The translations under genes and the position numbers were made by a program. This document shows, piece by piece, positions 9,465-20,200 of a stretch of DNA of 64,000 bases. How positions within the stretch are numbered: position 1 is the stretch's first letter; every line of letters begins with the position of its first letter. Below the pieces are notes generated by a model. That model did not search any database, was not told the origin of the DNA, and saw only the letters and a list, made by a program, of their open reading frames with translations. The stretch comes from Vreelandella azerica (GTDB taxonomy: Bacteria; Pseudomonadota; Gammaproteobacteria; Pseudomonadales; Halomonadaceae): the NCBI RefSeq assembly GCF_013112225.1, contig NZ_JABFHI010000003.1:248001-312000 (forward strand). Reading direction: 5' to 3'.

Positions 9465-10262
9465 ATGGGTACATCAATAACAAAGCCACTTGACCAGGCG
9501 GATTCAGCCGTGACCAAAATCAACGTCAAGCACATCGATACAGACCGTCCTAAAGCCTGGCTTGCCGCCGGCTTTGAAGATTTCCGTCGGGCGCCGATTG
9601 TCAGTCTCACCTATGGGTTGTTCTGGGTGGGCTTGAGCATTGCCATTACCGCCGGTGCCGTCAACATGGGGTTCTGGCACTGGCTGTTACCGTTGATCGC
9701 TGGCTTCATGTTTGTGGGCCCCATGGTGGCAGTGGGATGCTATGGCATCAGCAAAGCGATAGAGGATGGAAAAACACCGCATCTTGGCCATGCTTTGGGC
9801 CATTGGCGGCCGCATGGCAGCCAGCTGGCAATGGTCGGTGTGATGATGATGATTTTCTTTCTTGCCTGGATTCGCCTGGCAACTCTGCTGTTCGCGCTAT
9901 TTTTTGGTCTTGAAGTGCCCAGCCCGGAAGTACTTTACGCTTCCTTGCTGACAACGCCCCAGGGGCTAGGCTTGGTAGGAGTGGGTACTGTTATCGGCGG
10001 TTTGCTGGCATTTGGTGCCTTTGCGATCAGTGCGATTGCCATTCCGGTTGTCATGGATCGTGACATGAGTTTCATGGAAGGCATAGAAGCCAGCATTCGC
10101 TGTGTGACCACCAACTTCCGTCCCATGCTACTGTGGGGAGCCATGCTGACGCTTAGTTTCATTATAGGCGTAGCGACTTTCTATATTGGCTTGGCGTTGA
10201 TATTGCCCGTATTGGGTTACGCCAGCTGGCACGCCTACGAAGACTTGGTGAGCTTTGAGTGA
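9465..10262 (+). CDS. DUF2189 family integral membrane protein
   Basis: A 265-residue inner-membrane protein with six or so hydrophobic segments (about residues 48-68, 72-98, 124-148, 172-196, 222-250). The N-terminal 'W...GF.DFRRAP..SL.YGL' element and the PMVAVGCYGISKAIEDG loop match the DUF2189 layout; function is unknown. The ATG follows AAAGGAG at good spacing. It is a single gene between two terminators. Confidence 0.78.
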   Translation: MGTSITKPLDQADSAVTKINVKHIDTDRPKAWLAAGFEDFRRAPIVSLTYGLFWVGLSIAITAGAVNMGFWHWLLPLIAGFMFVGPMVAVGCYGISKAIEDGKTPHLGHALGHWRPHGSQLAMVGVMMMIFFLAWIRLATLLFALFFGLEVPSPEVLYASLLTTPQGLGLVGVGTVIGGLLAFGAFAISAIAIPVVMDRDMSFMEGIEASIRCVTTNFRPMLLWGAMLTLSFIIGVATFYIGLALILPVLGYASWHAYEDLVSFE

Positions 10263-10337
10263 GTTTCTGATCGTGGGTTTCATTCCGGCTTCATTTGGTA
10301 ACTGTTAACCAAGTGCCTTTTGACTGACCTTGCAAGC

Positions 10338-10367
10338 GAGATGGCGTATTCTTACGCCATCTCTTTT
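10338..10367 (+). terminator. Rho-independent terminator after the DUF2189 gene
   Basis: GAGATGGCGTA (10338-10348) pairs perfectly with TACGCCATCTC (10353-10363) around TTCT and is followed by TTTT. The 11-base stem is near palindromic, but the T run favours the + strand. Confidence 0.88.
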
Positions 10368-10394
10368 CATAGGGCACTTGCGAGGAGGCCATGA

Positions 10395-10907
10395 ATGAAA
10401 AAACGCTTATCAATTGCTGTTTTGTGGCTGGCTTGTGTCTTACAGGTAGGGGTTGCCAATGCCGAGCAGGTTCTGCCTGACCCCGAAGGTCGGGTCATTC
10501 TGAAAGTATCCGGTAATATTGACCGCACTAATGTCAGTGAAGAGGCGCATTTTGACTTCGCCATGCTCACTGACCTGCCTCAGCATCAGTATTACACAGG
10601 CACACCCTGGACTCGTCAGCCCTTTCACTATAGTGGCCCCTTGATGCGCGATCTGCTGGCCTATCTGGAGGCGGATGGCAAGCATATTCATGTATCGGCG
10701 CTGAACGGTTATGAAGCCTATATTCCCACTCGTGACTTTGCTGAATACGATGTGCTACTGGCCCTGAAGCGTAATAATGAGCCTATTTCCATTCGCGAAT
10801 ATGGCCCGCTCTGGGTACTCTATCCTTTTGATCATCATACGGAACTTTTGAATGAGACGTTTCGTTCCCGGGCAGTCTGGCAGGTTATGAAGATTGATGT
10901 GCGCTGA
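10395..10907 (+). CDS. Periplasmic molybdopterin-domain-like protein
   Basis: A 170-residue exported protein with a signal peptide at residues 1-23 (cleavage after ANA). The body resembles a stand-alone oxidoreductase molybdopterin-binding domain (sulfite-oxidase fold): a leading 'ILKVSG' strand, [28 protein letters not shown] and the [10 protein letters not shown] segment. No cofactor-ligating cysteine is evident, so it may be a sensory rather than catalytic version. Its end overlaps the following hybrid histidine kinase by about 11 bases, suggesting it is a periplasmic partner or input for that kinase (inference). Confidence 0.7.
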   Translation: MKKRLSIAVLWLACVLQVGVANAEQVLPDPEGRVILKVSGNIDRTNVSEEAHFDFAMLTDLPQHQYYTGTPWTRQPFHYSGPLMRDLLAYLEADGKHIHVSALNGYEAYIPTRDFAEYDVLLALKRNNEPISIREYGPLWVLYPFDHHTELLNETFRSRAVWQVMKIDVR

Positions 10908-13143
10908 CACTGTGTCCCTACGCAAGCCGTCCTTGCTGCGCTACCCCAGGCGGTTCAAGTTTGTCACCATTGTCTCTGTCCTGCTGTTTGCCTTGGCCTT
11001 GATGGTAGCGGCACTAGCGGCGTGGCGTCAGGATAGCCTGACCCAAGGATTGCGTGAAGATACGTCCTGGGTGGTCTACAAACTTGACCGAGATACTGTC
11101 CAGTTGCTGAATGCCCTCCTGGCGGCGTCTGGCGAGTCACTGTCGGCGAAAGAGCAGGATGCAATCAATCTGCGCTTTGAACTCCTCTATAGTCGTATCA
11201 ATGTGTTAACTCAGGGCGAGTTCACTCGCTTGTTGGGGCAAATCCCCAATGCCCGGGTGTTGGTTGAAGACATTCGCCAGGCGCTGGATGTTCTTGACCA
11301 GTTGATTATGCCCTATGAGCAGCAAAACCCTTTGGCGGTAGCTGATATTGAAGACGGCCTGCAAGTGCTGGCGCGGCACACTGAGCGTTTGGTGATGACC
11401 ATCAACGCCTATCAAGCCGAAGCTGCTACACAAGAGCGCGCTCAGTTAAGTGCCCTGTATCGCTTGTTGATCACGCTACTTGTTGGCATGAGCGTCTCGG
11501 CTCTGCTGGTCGTGGTATTTCTGGTGCGTGAAATGCGTGAAAGTGCTGCGGCGCGACGCGAACAGGAACTGCTTGGCCTGCGGCTTGAAGAGTCAGCCAA
11601 ACAAGCACAATCAGCCAATCAGGCCAAGTCTGATTTTCTCGCAGTGGTCAGCCATGAAATCCGCACACCGTTGAATGGGGTGCTGGGTATGAGCGAGCTG
11701 CTGATCCAGCCGCAGCAGCATACGCCAAGTCCTCACGAAGTCCGTGTATACGCTCGTACGATTCATGACAGCGCCACCCAGCTGATGAACATGATCAACG
11801 ACATCCTGGATTTTTCCAAGATTGAAGCCGGGCACTTAACCTTGGAAGAAAAACCTGTTGAGCTGGAAGCGTTGATGCGTGGCGTTATTGCCCTGTACGA
11901 ACCGCGTGCCCAAGCCCGAGGCATTCAGCTGCAAATGCATATTGATAACACGGCGCCTGCCTGGGTCAGCCTGGATGCTTATCGGGTGCGTCAGGTGTTG
12001 CAGAACCTGGTGGCCAATGCGCTTAAGTTTACCGAGCAGGGCCAAGTGAAGCTGTCGCTAAGCTGCCATGATGAAAATCAGCTGTTATTGACGGTGACGG
12101 ATACGGGCTGCGGCATTCCAGCGACACAGCAGGATTATTTGTTTGAACCCTTCCAACAGGCAGATGTCTCGATCACACGGCGCTATGGCGGCACAGGGCT
12201 GGGGCTGGCGATCTGTAAACGTCTTTGCGATGCCATGGGAGGTCAGATAGGTGTCAAGAGTCAGCAGGGCCGGGGCAGCACCTTCTGGATGACCTTGCCA
12301 AGAGTGGACGCGCAGCCGCAAGCGCCGTTGGCTACGCCACAAATAAGTCATTTCAGTGATTGCCCGGTACTGCTGGTGGAAGATGATATTGTCAATCGTC
12401 GCGTGGCGGTGGGGATGCTAAGGCGCCTGGGTTGTCAGGTGGAGGTGGCAGAAAATGCCCAGCAAGCCCTTAGCCTGATTGAGCGCAAATCCTACGATAT
12501 TATTCTGATGGATGTCCAGCTACCCGATCAGGATGGCTTGACGTTGACCCGTCAGCTTCGCCAGCAGCCTGGCTGGTTGGCAAAGGTGCCGATTGTGGCC
12601 ATGACCGCCGGTGGCGCTGTCGATGATCGCAAACGCTGCCTGAGCGCAGGAATGAATGACTACCTGACCAAGCCGTTAAGCCTTGCCACGCTAAGTCAAC
12701 GGCTGGCGCTGTATATCGATATCGACAGTCAGATTTTCGAAAAAACATCCTCAACAGCACCGCTGAGCGTTGACGGGCGGGTTGATGAATTGATTGATGG
12801 CTGGGTACTGCAACAGCTGGAAACCAGTTTGAGTAAGCCAGCGTTGTATGAACTGCTTGGCCTTTTCCTGAAACATGCCGCCGAGTACCTTGAACAGCTT
12901 CGCGCACAGCTCGCTGTTCAGCCCATGCCCACAGAAGATATTCAGCGCCTGACACATCAACTGCGTGGTGAATCAGCCAGCGTGGGCGCTTTTGCCATGG
13001 CCGATGCTGCCCATAAGCTGCAACAGGCTGTAGAAGCTGAGCGCGCGATAGAGCAACGCTGGAAAGCTCTTGAGCAGCTTTCCCAGGATACCTTTGGCGC
13101 ATTTAAGGTTCTGAAGAAGGAGGTTGATGTTTCATCCTCTTGA
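10897..13143 (+). CDS. Hybrid sensor histidine kinase with receiver and Hpt domains
   Basis: A protein of about 748 residues. Two transmembrane helices (about residues 22-45 and 188-210) flank a periplasmic sensor region of about 140 residues without a domain I recognise. Then come a coiled linker, a HisKA box ([16 protein letters not shown], His near 253), an HATPase domain ([27 protein letters not shown]), a receiver domain (VLLVEDD, phospho-Asp near 539 in [12 protein letters not shown]) and a C-terminal Hpt domain ([13 protein letters not shown], His near 687). This is a full internal phosphorelay like BarA or ArcB. The ATG at 10897 overlaps the upstream gene; a TTG precedes it. The 3' end overlaps the FIST gene. 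Confidence 0.92.
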   Translation: MCADTVSLRKPSLLRYPRRFKFVTIVSVLLFALALMVAALAAWRQDSLTQGLREDTSWVVYKLDRDTVQLLNALLAASGESLSAKEQDAINLRFELLYSRINVLTQGEFTRLLGQIPNARVLVEDIRQALDVLDQLIMPYEQQNPLAVADIEDGLQVLARHTERLVMTINAYQAEAATQERAQLSALYRLLITLLVGMSVSALLVVVFLVREMRESAAARREQELLGLRLEESAKQAQSANQAKSDFLAVVSHEIRTPLNGVLGMSELLIQPQQHTPSPHEVRVYARTIHDSATQLMNMINDILDFSKIEAGHLTLEEKPVELEALMRGVIALYEPRAQARGIQLQMHIDNTAPAWVSLDAYRVRQVLQNLVANALKFTEQGQVKLSLSCHDENQLLLTVTDTGCGIPATQQDYLFEPFQQADVSITRRYGGTGLGLAICKRLCDAMGGQIGVKSQQGRGSTFWMTLPRVDAQPQAPLATPQISHFSDCPVLLVEDDIVNRRVAVGMLRRLGCQVEVAENAQQALSLIERKSYDIILMDVQLPDQDGLTLTRQLRQQPGWLAKVPIVAMTAGGAVDDRKRCLSAGMNDYLTKPLSLATLSQRLALYIDIDSQIFEKTSSTAPLSVDGRVDELIDGWVLQQLETSLSKPALYELLGLFLKHAAEYLEQLRAQLAVQPMPTEDIQRLTHQLRGESASVGAFAMADAAHKLQQAVEAERAIEQRWKALEQLSQDTFGAFKVLKKEVDVSSS

Positions 13144-14305
13144 CGAACAAGGTGCTCACGAGCCTGGCAATGGCATTATCACTGCTGTGAGCAGCCAACG
13201 CGATGCCTGGCGAGCAGTGGCTGAGCTGGCCGCCAGGCTTTATCACCCGGCATTAGGTGGCGTGGTCTTTTTCTGCACGGCTGAATACGACCTTGAGGCG
13301 CTGGGGCAGGCGCTATCGAACAGCTTTGCCAAAGTGCCCATATGTGGCTGTACCACAGCCGGAGAAATTACGCCTTCTGGCTACGGGCGCGGCTGTATCG
13401 TTGCGATTGGTTTTGATGGCCGGGTATTCAGCGTGGTGCCTGCTCTGGTAGATGATCTGGTCGGGTTTGATCTGCCCCGCGCCCAGCAGCTGGTGGATTC
13501 CCTGCTGGCCAACTGTCGGCCCAAGGCAGTGGCGCCACTGAATGAAAACAGCTTTGTCATGACCCTACTGGACGGCCTTTCCAGCCGTGAAGAACAGGTG
13601 CTGGCGACCCTGGATGCCGCTCTGGGACGTATTCCCAGTTTTGGCGGTTCTGCCGGAGATGACAATCACCTGACCCATACCCATGTGTTTGCCGAAGGGG
13701 CTTTTCATACCCAGGCAGCGGTCATGTTGATGATCAACACCCGGCTGCCCTTTGATGTGTTTTCTACCCACCATCTTGCCCCGCGCACCGAGAAGTTTGT
13801 GGTAACCGCCGCCGACCGGGAGCAACGCCGGGTGCGGGAGCTTAACGGTGTGCCTGCCGCCACCCTGTATGCTCAATGGGTGGGTGTGGCGGTGGAAGAC
13901 CTGACGCCTGCGTTGTTTGCCCGCTACCCGCTGGCAGTGCGTCTGGGGGATCACTATTTTGTGCGCTCGATCCAGCGCGCCAATCAGGATGGCAGCCTGA
14001 GTTTCTACTGCGCGGTGGAAAACGGCATTGTGCTCAGCGCCATGCGGCCCTTGCCGCTGCTGGCGGATCTGGAAAACATGTTGGATGAGATCAAGGCGCG
14101 TGTGGGGCCACCTGCCCTGATGATCGGCTGTGACTGCTTTCTGCGCCGCATGGAACTTGAAGCACTCGGCCAGCTTGAATCAGCCTCAGCGCTGTTGCGC
14201 GCCTCCCAGGTGGTTGGCTTCAATACCTACGGCGAACAGCATCATGGTATGCACGTTAACCAGACCTTTACGGGGGTGGCCTTTGGCACTCTTTCAGCTG
14301 GATGA
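13127..14305 (+). CDS. FIST domain sensor protein (NosP-like)
   Basis: A 392-residue cytoplasmic protein with an N-terminal FIST domain ([49 protein letters not shown]) and a C-terminal FIST_C domain (about residues 220-375, ending [19 protein letters not shown]). FIST proteins are ligand sensors; the NosP subgroup binds heme and nitric oxide and is encoded next to NahK-type kinases. Here an NahK-like kinase overlaps its 3' end, so a NosP-like role is inferred. AAGGAGG sits 3 bases before the ATG, unusually close. The gene ends naturally after the FIST_C motif, so it is not a frameshifted part of the kinase. Confidence 0.85.
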   Translation: MFHPLDEQGAHEPGNGIITAVSSQRDAWRAVAELAARLYHPALGGVVFFCTAEYDLEALGQALSNSFAKVPICGCTTAGEITPSGYGRGCIVAIGFDGRVFSVVPALVDDLVGFDLPRAQQLVDSLLANCRPKAVAPLNENSFVMTLLDGLSSREEQVLATLDAALGRIPSFGGSAGDDNHLTHTHVFAEGAFHTQAAVMLMINTRLPFDVFSTHHLAPRTEKFVVTAADREQRRVRELNGVPAATLYAQWVGVAVEDLTPALFARYPLAVRLGDHYFVRSIQRANQDGSLSFYCAVENGIVLSAMRPLPLLADLENMLDEIKARVGPPALMIGCDCFLRRMELEALGQLESASALLRASQVVGFNTYGEQHHGMHVNQTFTGVAFGTLSAG

Positions 14306-15644
14306 TGAGTATGACCAGAACGCTGACCCTCAGGCGCTGGTGGAAGAAAACCGCCGCTTGCGCAAGGTCTGTCAGGCACTGATCGAACGGGTGGAATCCG
14401 GTAGCGCTGCCAATGGGGCCCCCTATGCGGCGTTCGAGCACGCTGTGTTGCTTGCCGAACAGGTGCGCGAACGCACGGATGCCCTGCATCGCGCCCTGGA
14501 TGAGCTCAACCAGGTCAATGCGCAACTGCGCGAAGCCCATGCCGAGGCCCAGGCCGCCAATCAGTCGAAGAGCAAATTCCTGGCAGCGGTCAGCCATGAT
14601 CTTCTCCAGCCGCTTAACGCGGCCCGCCTGTTTACCAGCGCTCTGGAAACCCACGCCTTGCCACAAGATGCCCAGCCATTGGTGGGGCGGATTGGCCGTT
14701 CATTGAAGGATGTCGAATCACTGCTCGGCACCCTGGTTGATATGTCACGTCTTGATGCCGGCGTATTACAGGCCGATAAAGCACCTTTCAGCGTCGATAC
14801 GCTGCTGGATGCGCTGGCCGAGGAATACCGCCAGGTGGCGGGGGTGCGAGGGTTGGCACTGCATTATGTGGGCTCTTCGGTGGTCGTGGAGTCTGACCTT
14901 TCGCTGCTGGCACGCATCATTCGTAATTTCCTCAGCAATGCCGTGCGCTACACCCCTCAAGGCCGGATTCTGCTTGGCTGTCGCCGCCGTCCGAATGGGC
15001 TTGAAATAATGGTGGCGGATACCGGCCCGGGCATTGCCGAGCAGCAGCGTGAACGGATTTTTCAGGAGTTTCAGCGAGATGCCCTGACCAGCCAACAGCA
15101 TAGCCGTGGGCTGGGATTAGGGCTGGCGATTGTCGATCGCATCAGCACCATGCTGGCCCACCCAGTGACCCTGGTCTCCACGCCAGGCCAGGGCGCCTGC
15201 TTCTCGGTGACTGTGCCTTATGGCCAACACGCGCCGCGCCTGCCTGGCCCGGTAACCGCGCGGCTGGAAACGGACTTTAGCCGTCAGGTGGTCTGGGTGA
15301 TTGACGATGACCCGACCATTCTGGAAGGGATGCAGGCGCTTTTGGGGCAGTGGGGTTGCCGGGTGCGGGCGGCGGGGACTGTCACGGCGCTGGAAGCCGC
15401 CAGTGACGGTGAACGCCCGCAGGTACTGCTGGTTGATTATCAGCTGGGCCAGCGGCGTGAAAATGGCCTGACGCTGGCCAAGCGCCTGGAAAGACGGTAT
15501 CCGGGGCTGGCAACGGTGGTGATTACTGCCAACCATGATGCTGAAATCAGCCGTCAGGCCCGTGAAGCCGGGATGCATTGCCTGTTGAAGCCGCTGAAAC
15601 CGCTACGCCTGCGTATGCTGTTAACGTCGCTGCTGGCGCAGTGA
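14283..15644 (+). CDS. Hybrid histidine kinase/response regulator (NahK/ErcS'-like)
   Basis: A soluble kinase of about 453 residues. A coiled coil (VEENRRLRKVCQALIERVE... and VRERTDALHRALDELNQVNAQLREAHAEAQAAN) leads into an unusual H-box, SHDLLQPLNAARLF (His near 105), characteristic of the NahK/ErcS' group. An HATPase domain (NFLSNAVRYTPQG, ADTGPGIAEQQ, GLGLGLAIVDRI) and a receiver (VWVIDDDPTILEG, phospho-Asp near 385) follow. No ATG lies near the beginning; TTG at 14283 inside the end of the FIST gene is the most plausible start, giving overlap and translational coupling. FIST plus this kinase forms a likely sensor-kinase pair. The 3' end overlaps the convergent LuxR gene by 24 bases. Confidence 0.87.
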   Translation: MALFQLDDEYDQNADPQALVEENRRLRKVCQALIERVESGSAANGAPYAAFEHAVLLAEQVRERTDALHRALDELNQVNAQLREAHAEAQAANQSKSKFLAAVSHDLLQPLNAARLFTSALETHALPQDAQPLVGRIGRSLKDVESLLGTLVDMSRLDAGVLQADKAPFSVDTLLDALAEEYRQVAGVRGLALHYVGSSVVVESDLSLLARIIRNFLSNAVRYTPQGRILLGCRRRPNGLEIMVADTGPGIAEQQRERIFQEFQRDALTSQQHSRGLGLGLAIVDRISTMLAHPVTLVSTPGQGACFSVTVPYGQHAPRLPGPVTARLETDFSRQVVWVIDDDPTILEGMQALLGQWGCRVRAAGTVTALEAASDGERPQVLLVDYQLGQRRENGLTLAKRLERRYPGLATVVITANHDAEISRQAREAGMHCLLKPLKPLRLRMLLTSLLAQ

Positions 15645-16292
15645 TTCGATATCGGCATCCCCCGCCATTACAACGGCATGCACCCGGCTGCTGGCGCCCA
15701 GCTTGCGCAGGATGGCAGAGACGTGGGTTTTAACCGTGGTTTCAGCAATCTCCAGTTCCCGGGTAATTTCCTTATTAGAACTGCCGCGCCCCATGCAGGC
15801 CAGCACCGCCAGCTGTTTATCGGTCAGCTTAAGTACCGCACTATTGATGACAGGCGGCGCGATGGCACTGGCCGCCGGGGCCTCGTCAATTGGGCGGCGC
15901 ATGATGTCGGAAGGCAGGTAAACCTGGCCGCCAAGAATCTGTTCCAGTGCATTCAGCAGTGCTTCGCGCGGGGTGGATTTGGGAATATAGCCCACCGCAC
16001 CTAATGCTAAGGCATCGAGTATATGCTGGCGGGTCTGGCTGGCCGAAATAATGGCCACCGGCAGCCAGGGCTGCTGCTGACGCACCTGCTGCAAACCCTC
16101 CAGCCCCTGGGCATCTGGCAGGCTGAGATCCAGCAGTAACAGATCCAGATCCGGGTGCTGCTCAGCCAGGGTAAGCGCTGCGTCCAGCGAATCGGCTTCA
16201 TGTAGCTGGCAATCCGCCATGCCGCCCAGAATCACCGCCTGCAATGCATCGCGGAACAGCGGGTGGTCATCAGCAACCAGCAGTGAAACCAT
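15621..16292 (-). CDS. LuxR/NarL family response regulator (ErbR/AgmR-like)
   Basis: A 223-residue response regulator. The receiver domain opens MVSLLVADDHPLFRDAL and carries the phospho-Asp in LLLLDLSLPDAQG; the C-terminal LuxR helix-turn-helix is LTDKQLAVLACMGRGSSNKEITRELEIAETTVKTHVSAILRKLG. I use the ATG at 16292, preceded by AGGAG at ideal spacing. It is divergent from the aldehyde dehydrogenase gene. In Pseudomonas aeruginosa an NahK/ErcS' kinase, a regulator of this class (ErbR) and exaC belong to the ethanol-oxidation regulon; the same set of neighbours here supports control of the dehydrogenase (inference). Confidence 0.86.
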   Translation of the reverse strand: MVSLLVADDHPLFRDALQAVILGGMADCQLHEADSLDAALTLAEQHPDLDLLLLDLSLPDAQGLEGLQQVRQQQPWLPVAIISASQTRQHILDALALGAVGYIPKSTPREALLNALEQILGGQVYLPSDIMRRPIDEAPAASAIAPPVINSAVLKLTDKQLAVLACMGRGSSNKEITRELEIAETTVKTHVSAILRKLGASSRVHAVVMAGDADIESLRQQRR

Positions 16293-16408
16293 GCGAACTC
16301 CTACCAATGGATGAGGGTGGCTAGTGCCAATGGGCGATGTTGTCCGCTCTCGGCATGGCCAACACTGTGAAAGCACCTTTAATAATCATAATACTCAGGA
16401 GCACTTTC

Positions 16409-17929
16409 ATGATCTACGCCAACCCCGGTGAGACCGGCTCAGTCATTACCTTCGACAAGCGTTACGGCAACTATATTGGTGGCGAGTTCGTAGCGCCAGT
16501 CAATGGTCAATATTTCGATAACGTCAGCCCTGTTAACGGCGCGGTATTCTGTGAAATTCCCCGCTCCACCCAGGAAGATATCGACAAGGCGCTTGATGCC
16601 GCCCACGCCGCGGCGCCTGCCTGGGGGAAAACCTCTGCCGCCGAGCGCAGCAATATTCTGCTCAAGATTGCCGACCGCATGGAGCAGCACCTTGAAATGC
16701 TCGCCGTCGCCGAAACCTGGGATAACGGCAAGGCGGTACGCGAGACCGTGAACGCTGATCTGCCGCTGGCCGTTGACCACTTCCGTTATTTTGCTGGCTG
16801 TATCCGCAGCCAGGAAGGTACCGCAGCGGATATTGATGCCAACACCGTCGCCTATCACTTCCATGAACCGCTGGGTGTGGTCGGGCAGATTATCCCGTGG
16901 AACTTCCCACTGTTAATGGCGACCTGGAAGCTGGCCCCGGCGCTGGCCGCGGGTAACTGCGTGGTACTCAAGCCCGCCGAGCAGACGCCAGCCTCCATCT
17001 TGGAATTTGCCAAATTGGTCGGCGATCTTCTACCCCCAGGCGTGCTGAATATCGTCAACGGCTATGGCGCTGAAGCTGGCCAGGCGCTGGCGAGCAGCAA
17101 GCGCATCGCCAAGATCGCCTTTACCGGGTCAACGCCAGTCGGCTCACATATTCTTAAATGCGCGGCCGAGAACATTATTCCTTCGACCGTTGAGCTGGGC
17201 GGCAAGTCACCCAACATCTATTTTGCCGATGTCATGAACGCCGAGCCTGAGTTCATTGATAAATGCGTGGAAGGGCTGGTGCTGGCGTTTTTCAACCAGG
17301 GCGAAGTCTGCACCTGCCCATCGCGGGCTCTGGTTCAGGAATCCATGTATGATGAGTTTATGGCCAAGGTGGTTGAGCGTACCCAGAACATCAAGCGCGG
17401 TAACCCCCTGGATACCGATGTACAGGTAGGCGCCCAGGCCTCCCAGGAACAGTTCGACAAGATCATGTCTTACATGGATATTGCCCGTGATGAGGGCGCC
17501 CAGTTCCTGACCGGCGGCGACCGGGAAACACTGGATGCCAGCATCAATGATGGTTTCTACATCCAGCCGACCCTGCTCAAGGGCGACAACAAGATGCGTG
17601 TCTTCCAGGAAGAGATCTTCGGGCCTGTGGTGGCGGTCACCACCTTCAAGGATGAAGCGGAAGCGCTGGCGATTGCCAACGATACCGAGTTTGGCCTGGG
17701 GGCGGGCGTCTGGAGCCGTGATATGAACGTTGCTTTCCGTATGGGGCGTGGCATCCAGGCAGGGCGCGTGTGGACTAACTGCTACCACCAGTACCCGGCA
17801 CACGCGGCCTTTGGTGGTTACAAGAAGTCCGGCGTCGGGCGCGAGACCCACAAGGTAGCGCTGGAGCACTATCAGCAGACCAAGAACCTGCTGGTCAGCT
17901 ACGATATCAACCCGCTGGGCTTTTTCTAG
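16409..17929 (+). CDS. exaC: NAD-dependent aldehyde dehydrogenase (ExaC/AldB-like)
   Basis: A 506-residue aldehyde dehydrogenase, the length of the ExaC/AldB acetaldehyde dehydrogenase group. Visible elements are the cofactor strand [34 protein letters not shown], the [11 protein letters not shown] turn, the catalytic base in [11 protein letters not shown] and the nucleophile region [12 protein letters not shown]. It probably oxidises acetaldehyde or related aldehydes to acids with NAD+ in the cytoplasm. The ATG at 16409 has AGGAG upstream; a longer frame from 16337 adds an unrelated leader. The two-component regulator gene is divergent, and a strong terminator lies downstream. Confidence 0.88.
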   Translation: MIYANPGETGSVITFDKRYGNYIGGEFVAPVNGQYFDNVSPVNGAVFCEIPRSTQEDIDKALDAAHAAAPAWGKTSAAERSNILLKIADRMEQHLEMLAVAETWDNGKAVRETVNADLPLAVDHFRYFAGCIRSQEGTAADIDANTVAYHFHEPLGVVGQIIPWNFPLLMATWKLAPALAAGNCVVLKPAEQTPASILEFAKLVGDLLPPGVLNIVNGYGAEAGQALASSKRIAKIAFTGSTPVGSHILKCAAENIIPSTVELGGKSPNIYFADVMNAEPEFIDKCVEGLVLAFFNQGEVCTCPSRALVQESMYDEFMAKVVERTQNIKRGNPLDTDVQVGAQASQEQFDKIMSYMDIARDEGAQFLTGGDRETLDASINDGFYIQPTLLKGDNKMRVFQEEIFGPVVAVTTFKDEAEALAIANDTEFGLGAGVWSRDMNVAFRMGRGIQAGRVWTNCYHQYPAHAAFGGYKKSGVGRETHKVALEHYQQTKNLLVSYDINPLGFF

Positions 17930-17975
17930 GCAGCCGATATCCGCTGAGCTGGCGTTAACGCCATAAAATCTACAT

Positions 17976-18024
17976 CACAAAACCCATACCACAAAACCCA
18001 CATCACAAAACCTACGCCACAAAA
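17976..18024 (+). repeat. Short tandem repeat, 14-base period
   Basis: CACAAAA recurs at 17976, 17990, 18004 and 18018, exactly 14 bases apart, with the intervening bases also similar (consensus CACAAAACCYAYRY). Only three and a half units are present, directly before the bidirectional terminator. This is not CRISPR-like; slippage-derived spacer DNA is the simplest reading. Confidence 0.7.
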
Positions 18025-18066
18025 ATCCCGGCCCCGGTGTTTTTAAACATTCGGGGCCGGGATTTT
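18022..18066. terminator. Bidirectional terminator between ALDH and BCCT genes
   Basis: AAAATCCCGGCCCCG (18022-18036) pairs perfectly with CGGGGCCGGGATTTT (18052-18066). The loop itself can pair further (TGTTT with AAACA). The 15-base stem starts with A4 and ends with T4, so it works for both convergent genes: the aldehyde dehydrogenase on + and the BCCT carrier on -. Confidence 0.92.
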
Positions 18067-18104
18067 CGTTGCGAGGCCTGCTAATCCAACACGCTAGCGC
18101 CGCG

Positions 18105-20155
18105 TTATGTCTGCTGGGAATCCTCGGGTAGCTCACCGATGGTGCCCGGCATGGCCTGGACGTTGCCCAGTTGCTGGCCGGCCAGGGTGAGGAAGTGGAT
18201 GTGGCGCTCGTATTCCGCAACCAGATCACCAATCACCTGACCCCGTGTGTAGCCGTTGAGATCTTTATCCTGACCACCTTCGGCAAGATAGACATCCAGG
18301 CGCACATAGTAATCATCGTCGGCGGGCAAAAAGCTGGGGGTGCGCAGCCGCTGTGGGCAAACCTGATAGACAAAGCTTGCCGCATTTTCCAGATCCACCT
18401 GAAGCGTCAGGCGTGGCAGCGATTCACCTTCCAGGGCTTCTTCGGTCACGTTGGCTGTCTGGCCACGGCTTTCAAGCTCCTGGGCAAACTGGGTCATCGC
18501 TGGGCGAATGGAGTGCTTGATTGTCGCCGCAGCACCCGCACGGTTGGAAGTGTCCAGCGCCCGGTCAAGCCGTTCACGCCAGTCACCACCCGGTGCACTT
18601 CCGGCTATCATACGGCGAGCATCCGCCTTGCTGCCTTCCAGCTTGAGGGCTTTATACATGCCTATCATGATGGCAAAGATCACCACCGAGAACGGCAGGG
18701 CGGTAATTACCACAGCGCTTTGCAGCGCATTCAGGCCACCTGCCATCAAGAGCGCAATAGTGATTAAGCCGATCACGGCCGCCCAGAAAATACGCAGCTT
18801 GATCGGTGCGTCATGGTTCACATCTGACAGAATCGAGGTGAAGTTGGCTAGAACCAGGGCACCGGAGTCCGCCGAGGTAATGAAAAACACAATGCCTAGA
18901 ACAGTGACCACTGCCGCTGAGATAGCCACATAGGGGTAGTATTCCAGCAGGGTATACATGGTGGTCTGCGGCGTATTCAGTGCCTGTTCACCCAGTGCGG
19001 CGACACCCTGGTTGGCCACCAGCTCAATACCGCTGTTACCGAAGATCGACATCCAGATCATCATGAAGGCCAGCGGAATAAACAGCGCGCCTGCCACAAA
19101 CTGGCGAATGGTACGTCCACGGGAAATACGCGCCAGGAAGAGCCCCACAAAAGGCGTCCAGGCAATCCACCAGCCCCAGAAGAAGATGGTCCACCACATC
19201 TTCCATTCCTGGGCACCTTCATCCGCAAAGGCATAAGTATCAAAGCTAGCTGCAACAAAACCGGCAAAGTAATCCCCGGCGTTGTTAACCACTTTATCCA
19301 GCAGCACCAGGGTATTGCCGTTGAACAGCACAAACAGCATCAGCCCCAGCGCGAGCAGCATATTGAACTCGGATAGACGACGGATACCTTTATCCACGCC
19401 GCTGACCACCGAAATGGTCGCCATGACAACCACCATCACGATCAGGATGATCTGCACGCCAAGATTTTCCGGCACATCGAACATGTAGTTCAGGCCGTAA
19501 TTCAGCTGCAGGACGCCAATCCCCAGACTGGTGGCGATACCGAAAACGGTGGAAATGACAGCGGTAATATCCACCGCATTACCGATCGGGCCGTGAATGC
19601 GCTTGCCCAGCAGCGGGTAAAGGGCGCTACGGATTGCCAGCGGCAGGCGGTGGCGGTAACTGAAGTAGGCCAGCGCCATACCCATCAACACGTAAAGGCC
19701 CCAGCCGGAAAGCCCCCAATGCAGATAGGTTTGGACGACGGCATTACGCATGGCGGCCTGGCTTTCCGGCGTCAGGTCGGGCGGTGCCAGGTAATGCGCG
19801 ACCGGCTCGGCAACGCTGAAGAATAAAGGTCAATGCCGATACCGGCGGCAAACAGCATCGCTGACCAGGACAGCAGCGAAAACTCGGGCCGCGAGTGGTC
19901 AGGCCCGAGGCGAATGCTGCCAAAGCGGGACATGCCAATCATCACCACAAAGACCAGATAGGCCACGATAGCCAGCATGTAGTACCAGCCAAAGGTCTTG
20001 CTGACCCAGGCCAGGCCCGCATCAAAAAACGCGCCAGCCTGTTCGGTAAACAGCATGGTCATGACAAGAAAAACGAGGATACCCGCAACGCTGCCGTGAA
20101 AAACCACGGGGTTTAAGCGGTCTCGCGAAGGAAGGTCGGAATCATTATGCGCCAT
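18105..20155 (-). CDS. betT: BCCT family choline/betaine transporter, BetT-like (frameshifted)
   Basis: A sodium- or proton-coupled betaine/choline/carnitine transporter of about 683 residues after correction. The first 107 residues or so (from 20155, MAHNDSDLPSRDRLNPVVF, then helices 1-2 to FAAGIGID) and the rest (HWGLSGWGLYVLMGMALAYFSYR, GWWIAWTPFVGLFLARISRGRTIRQF, FGNSGIELV) are in different frames. Adding one base to the AAA run at 19825-19827 gives GIDLLFFSVAEPVAHYLAPP, the expected family sequence. A C-terminal cytoplasmic extension of about 150 residues resembles that of BetT-type choline carriers and probably senses osmotic state. A BetI-like box lies about 50 bases upstream. Confidence 0.87.
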
Positions 20156-20200
20156 AAAGACGATCTCCTTGGTTCGCAGTTCAGGGAAAAGTTTTTATTT

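Noticed and set aside
13127..15644. FIST gene and NahK-like kinase gene as one frameshifted gene.
   Set aside because: The FIST protein ends naturally after its C-terminal motif and the kinase begins with its own coiled coil; the 23-base overlap is typical of coupled genes.
17976..18024. CRISPR-like repeats.
   Set aside because: Units are only 14 bases with a 7-base constant part, and there are no unique spacers or cas genes.
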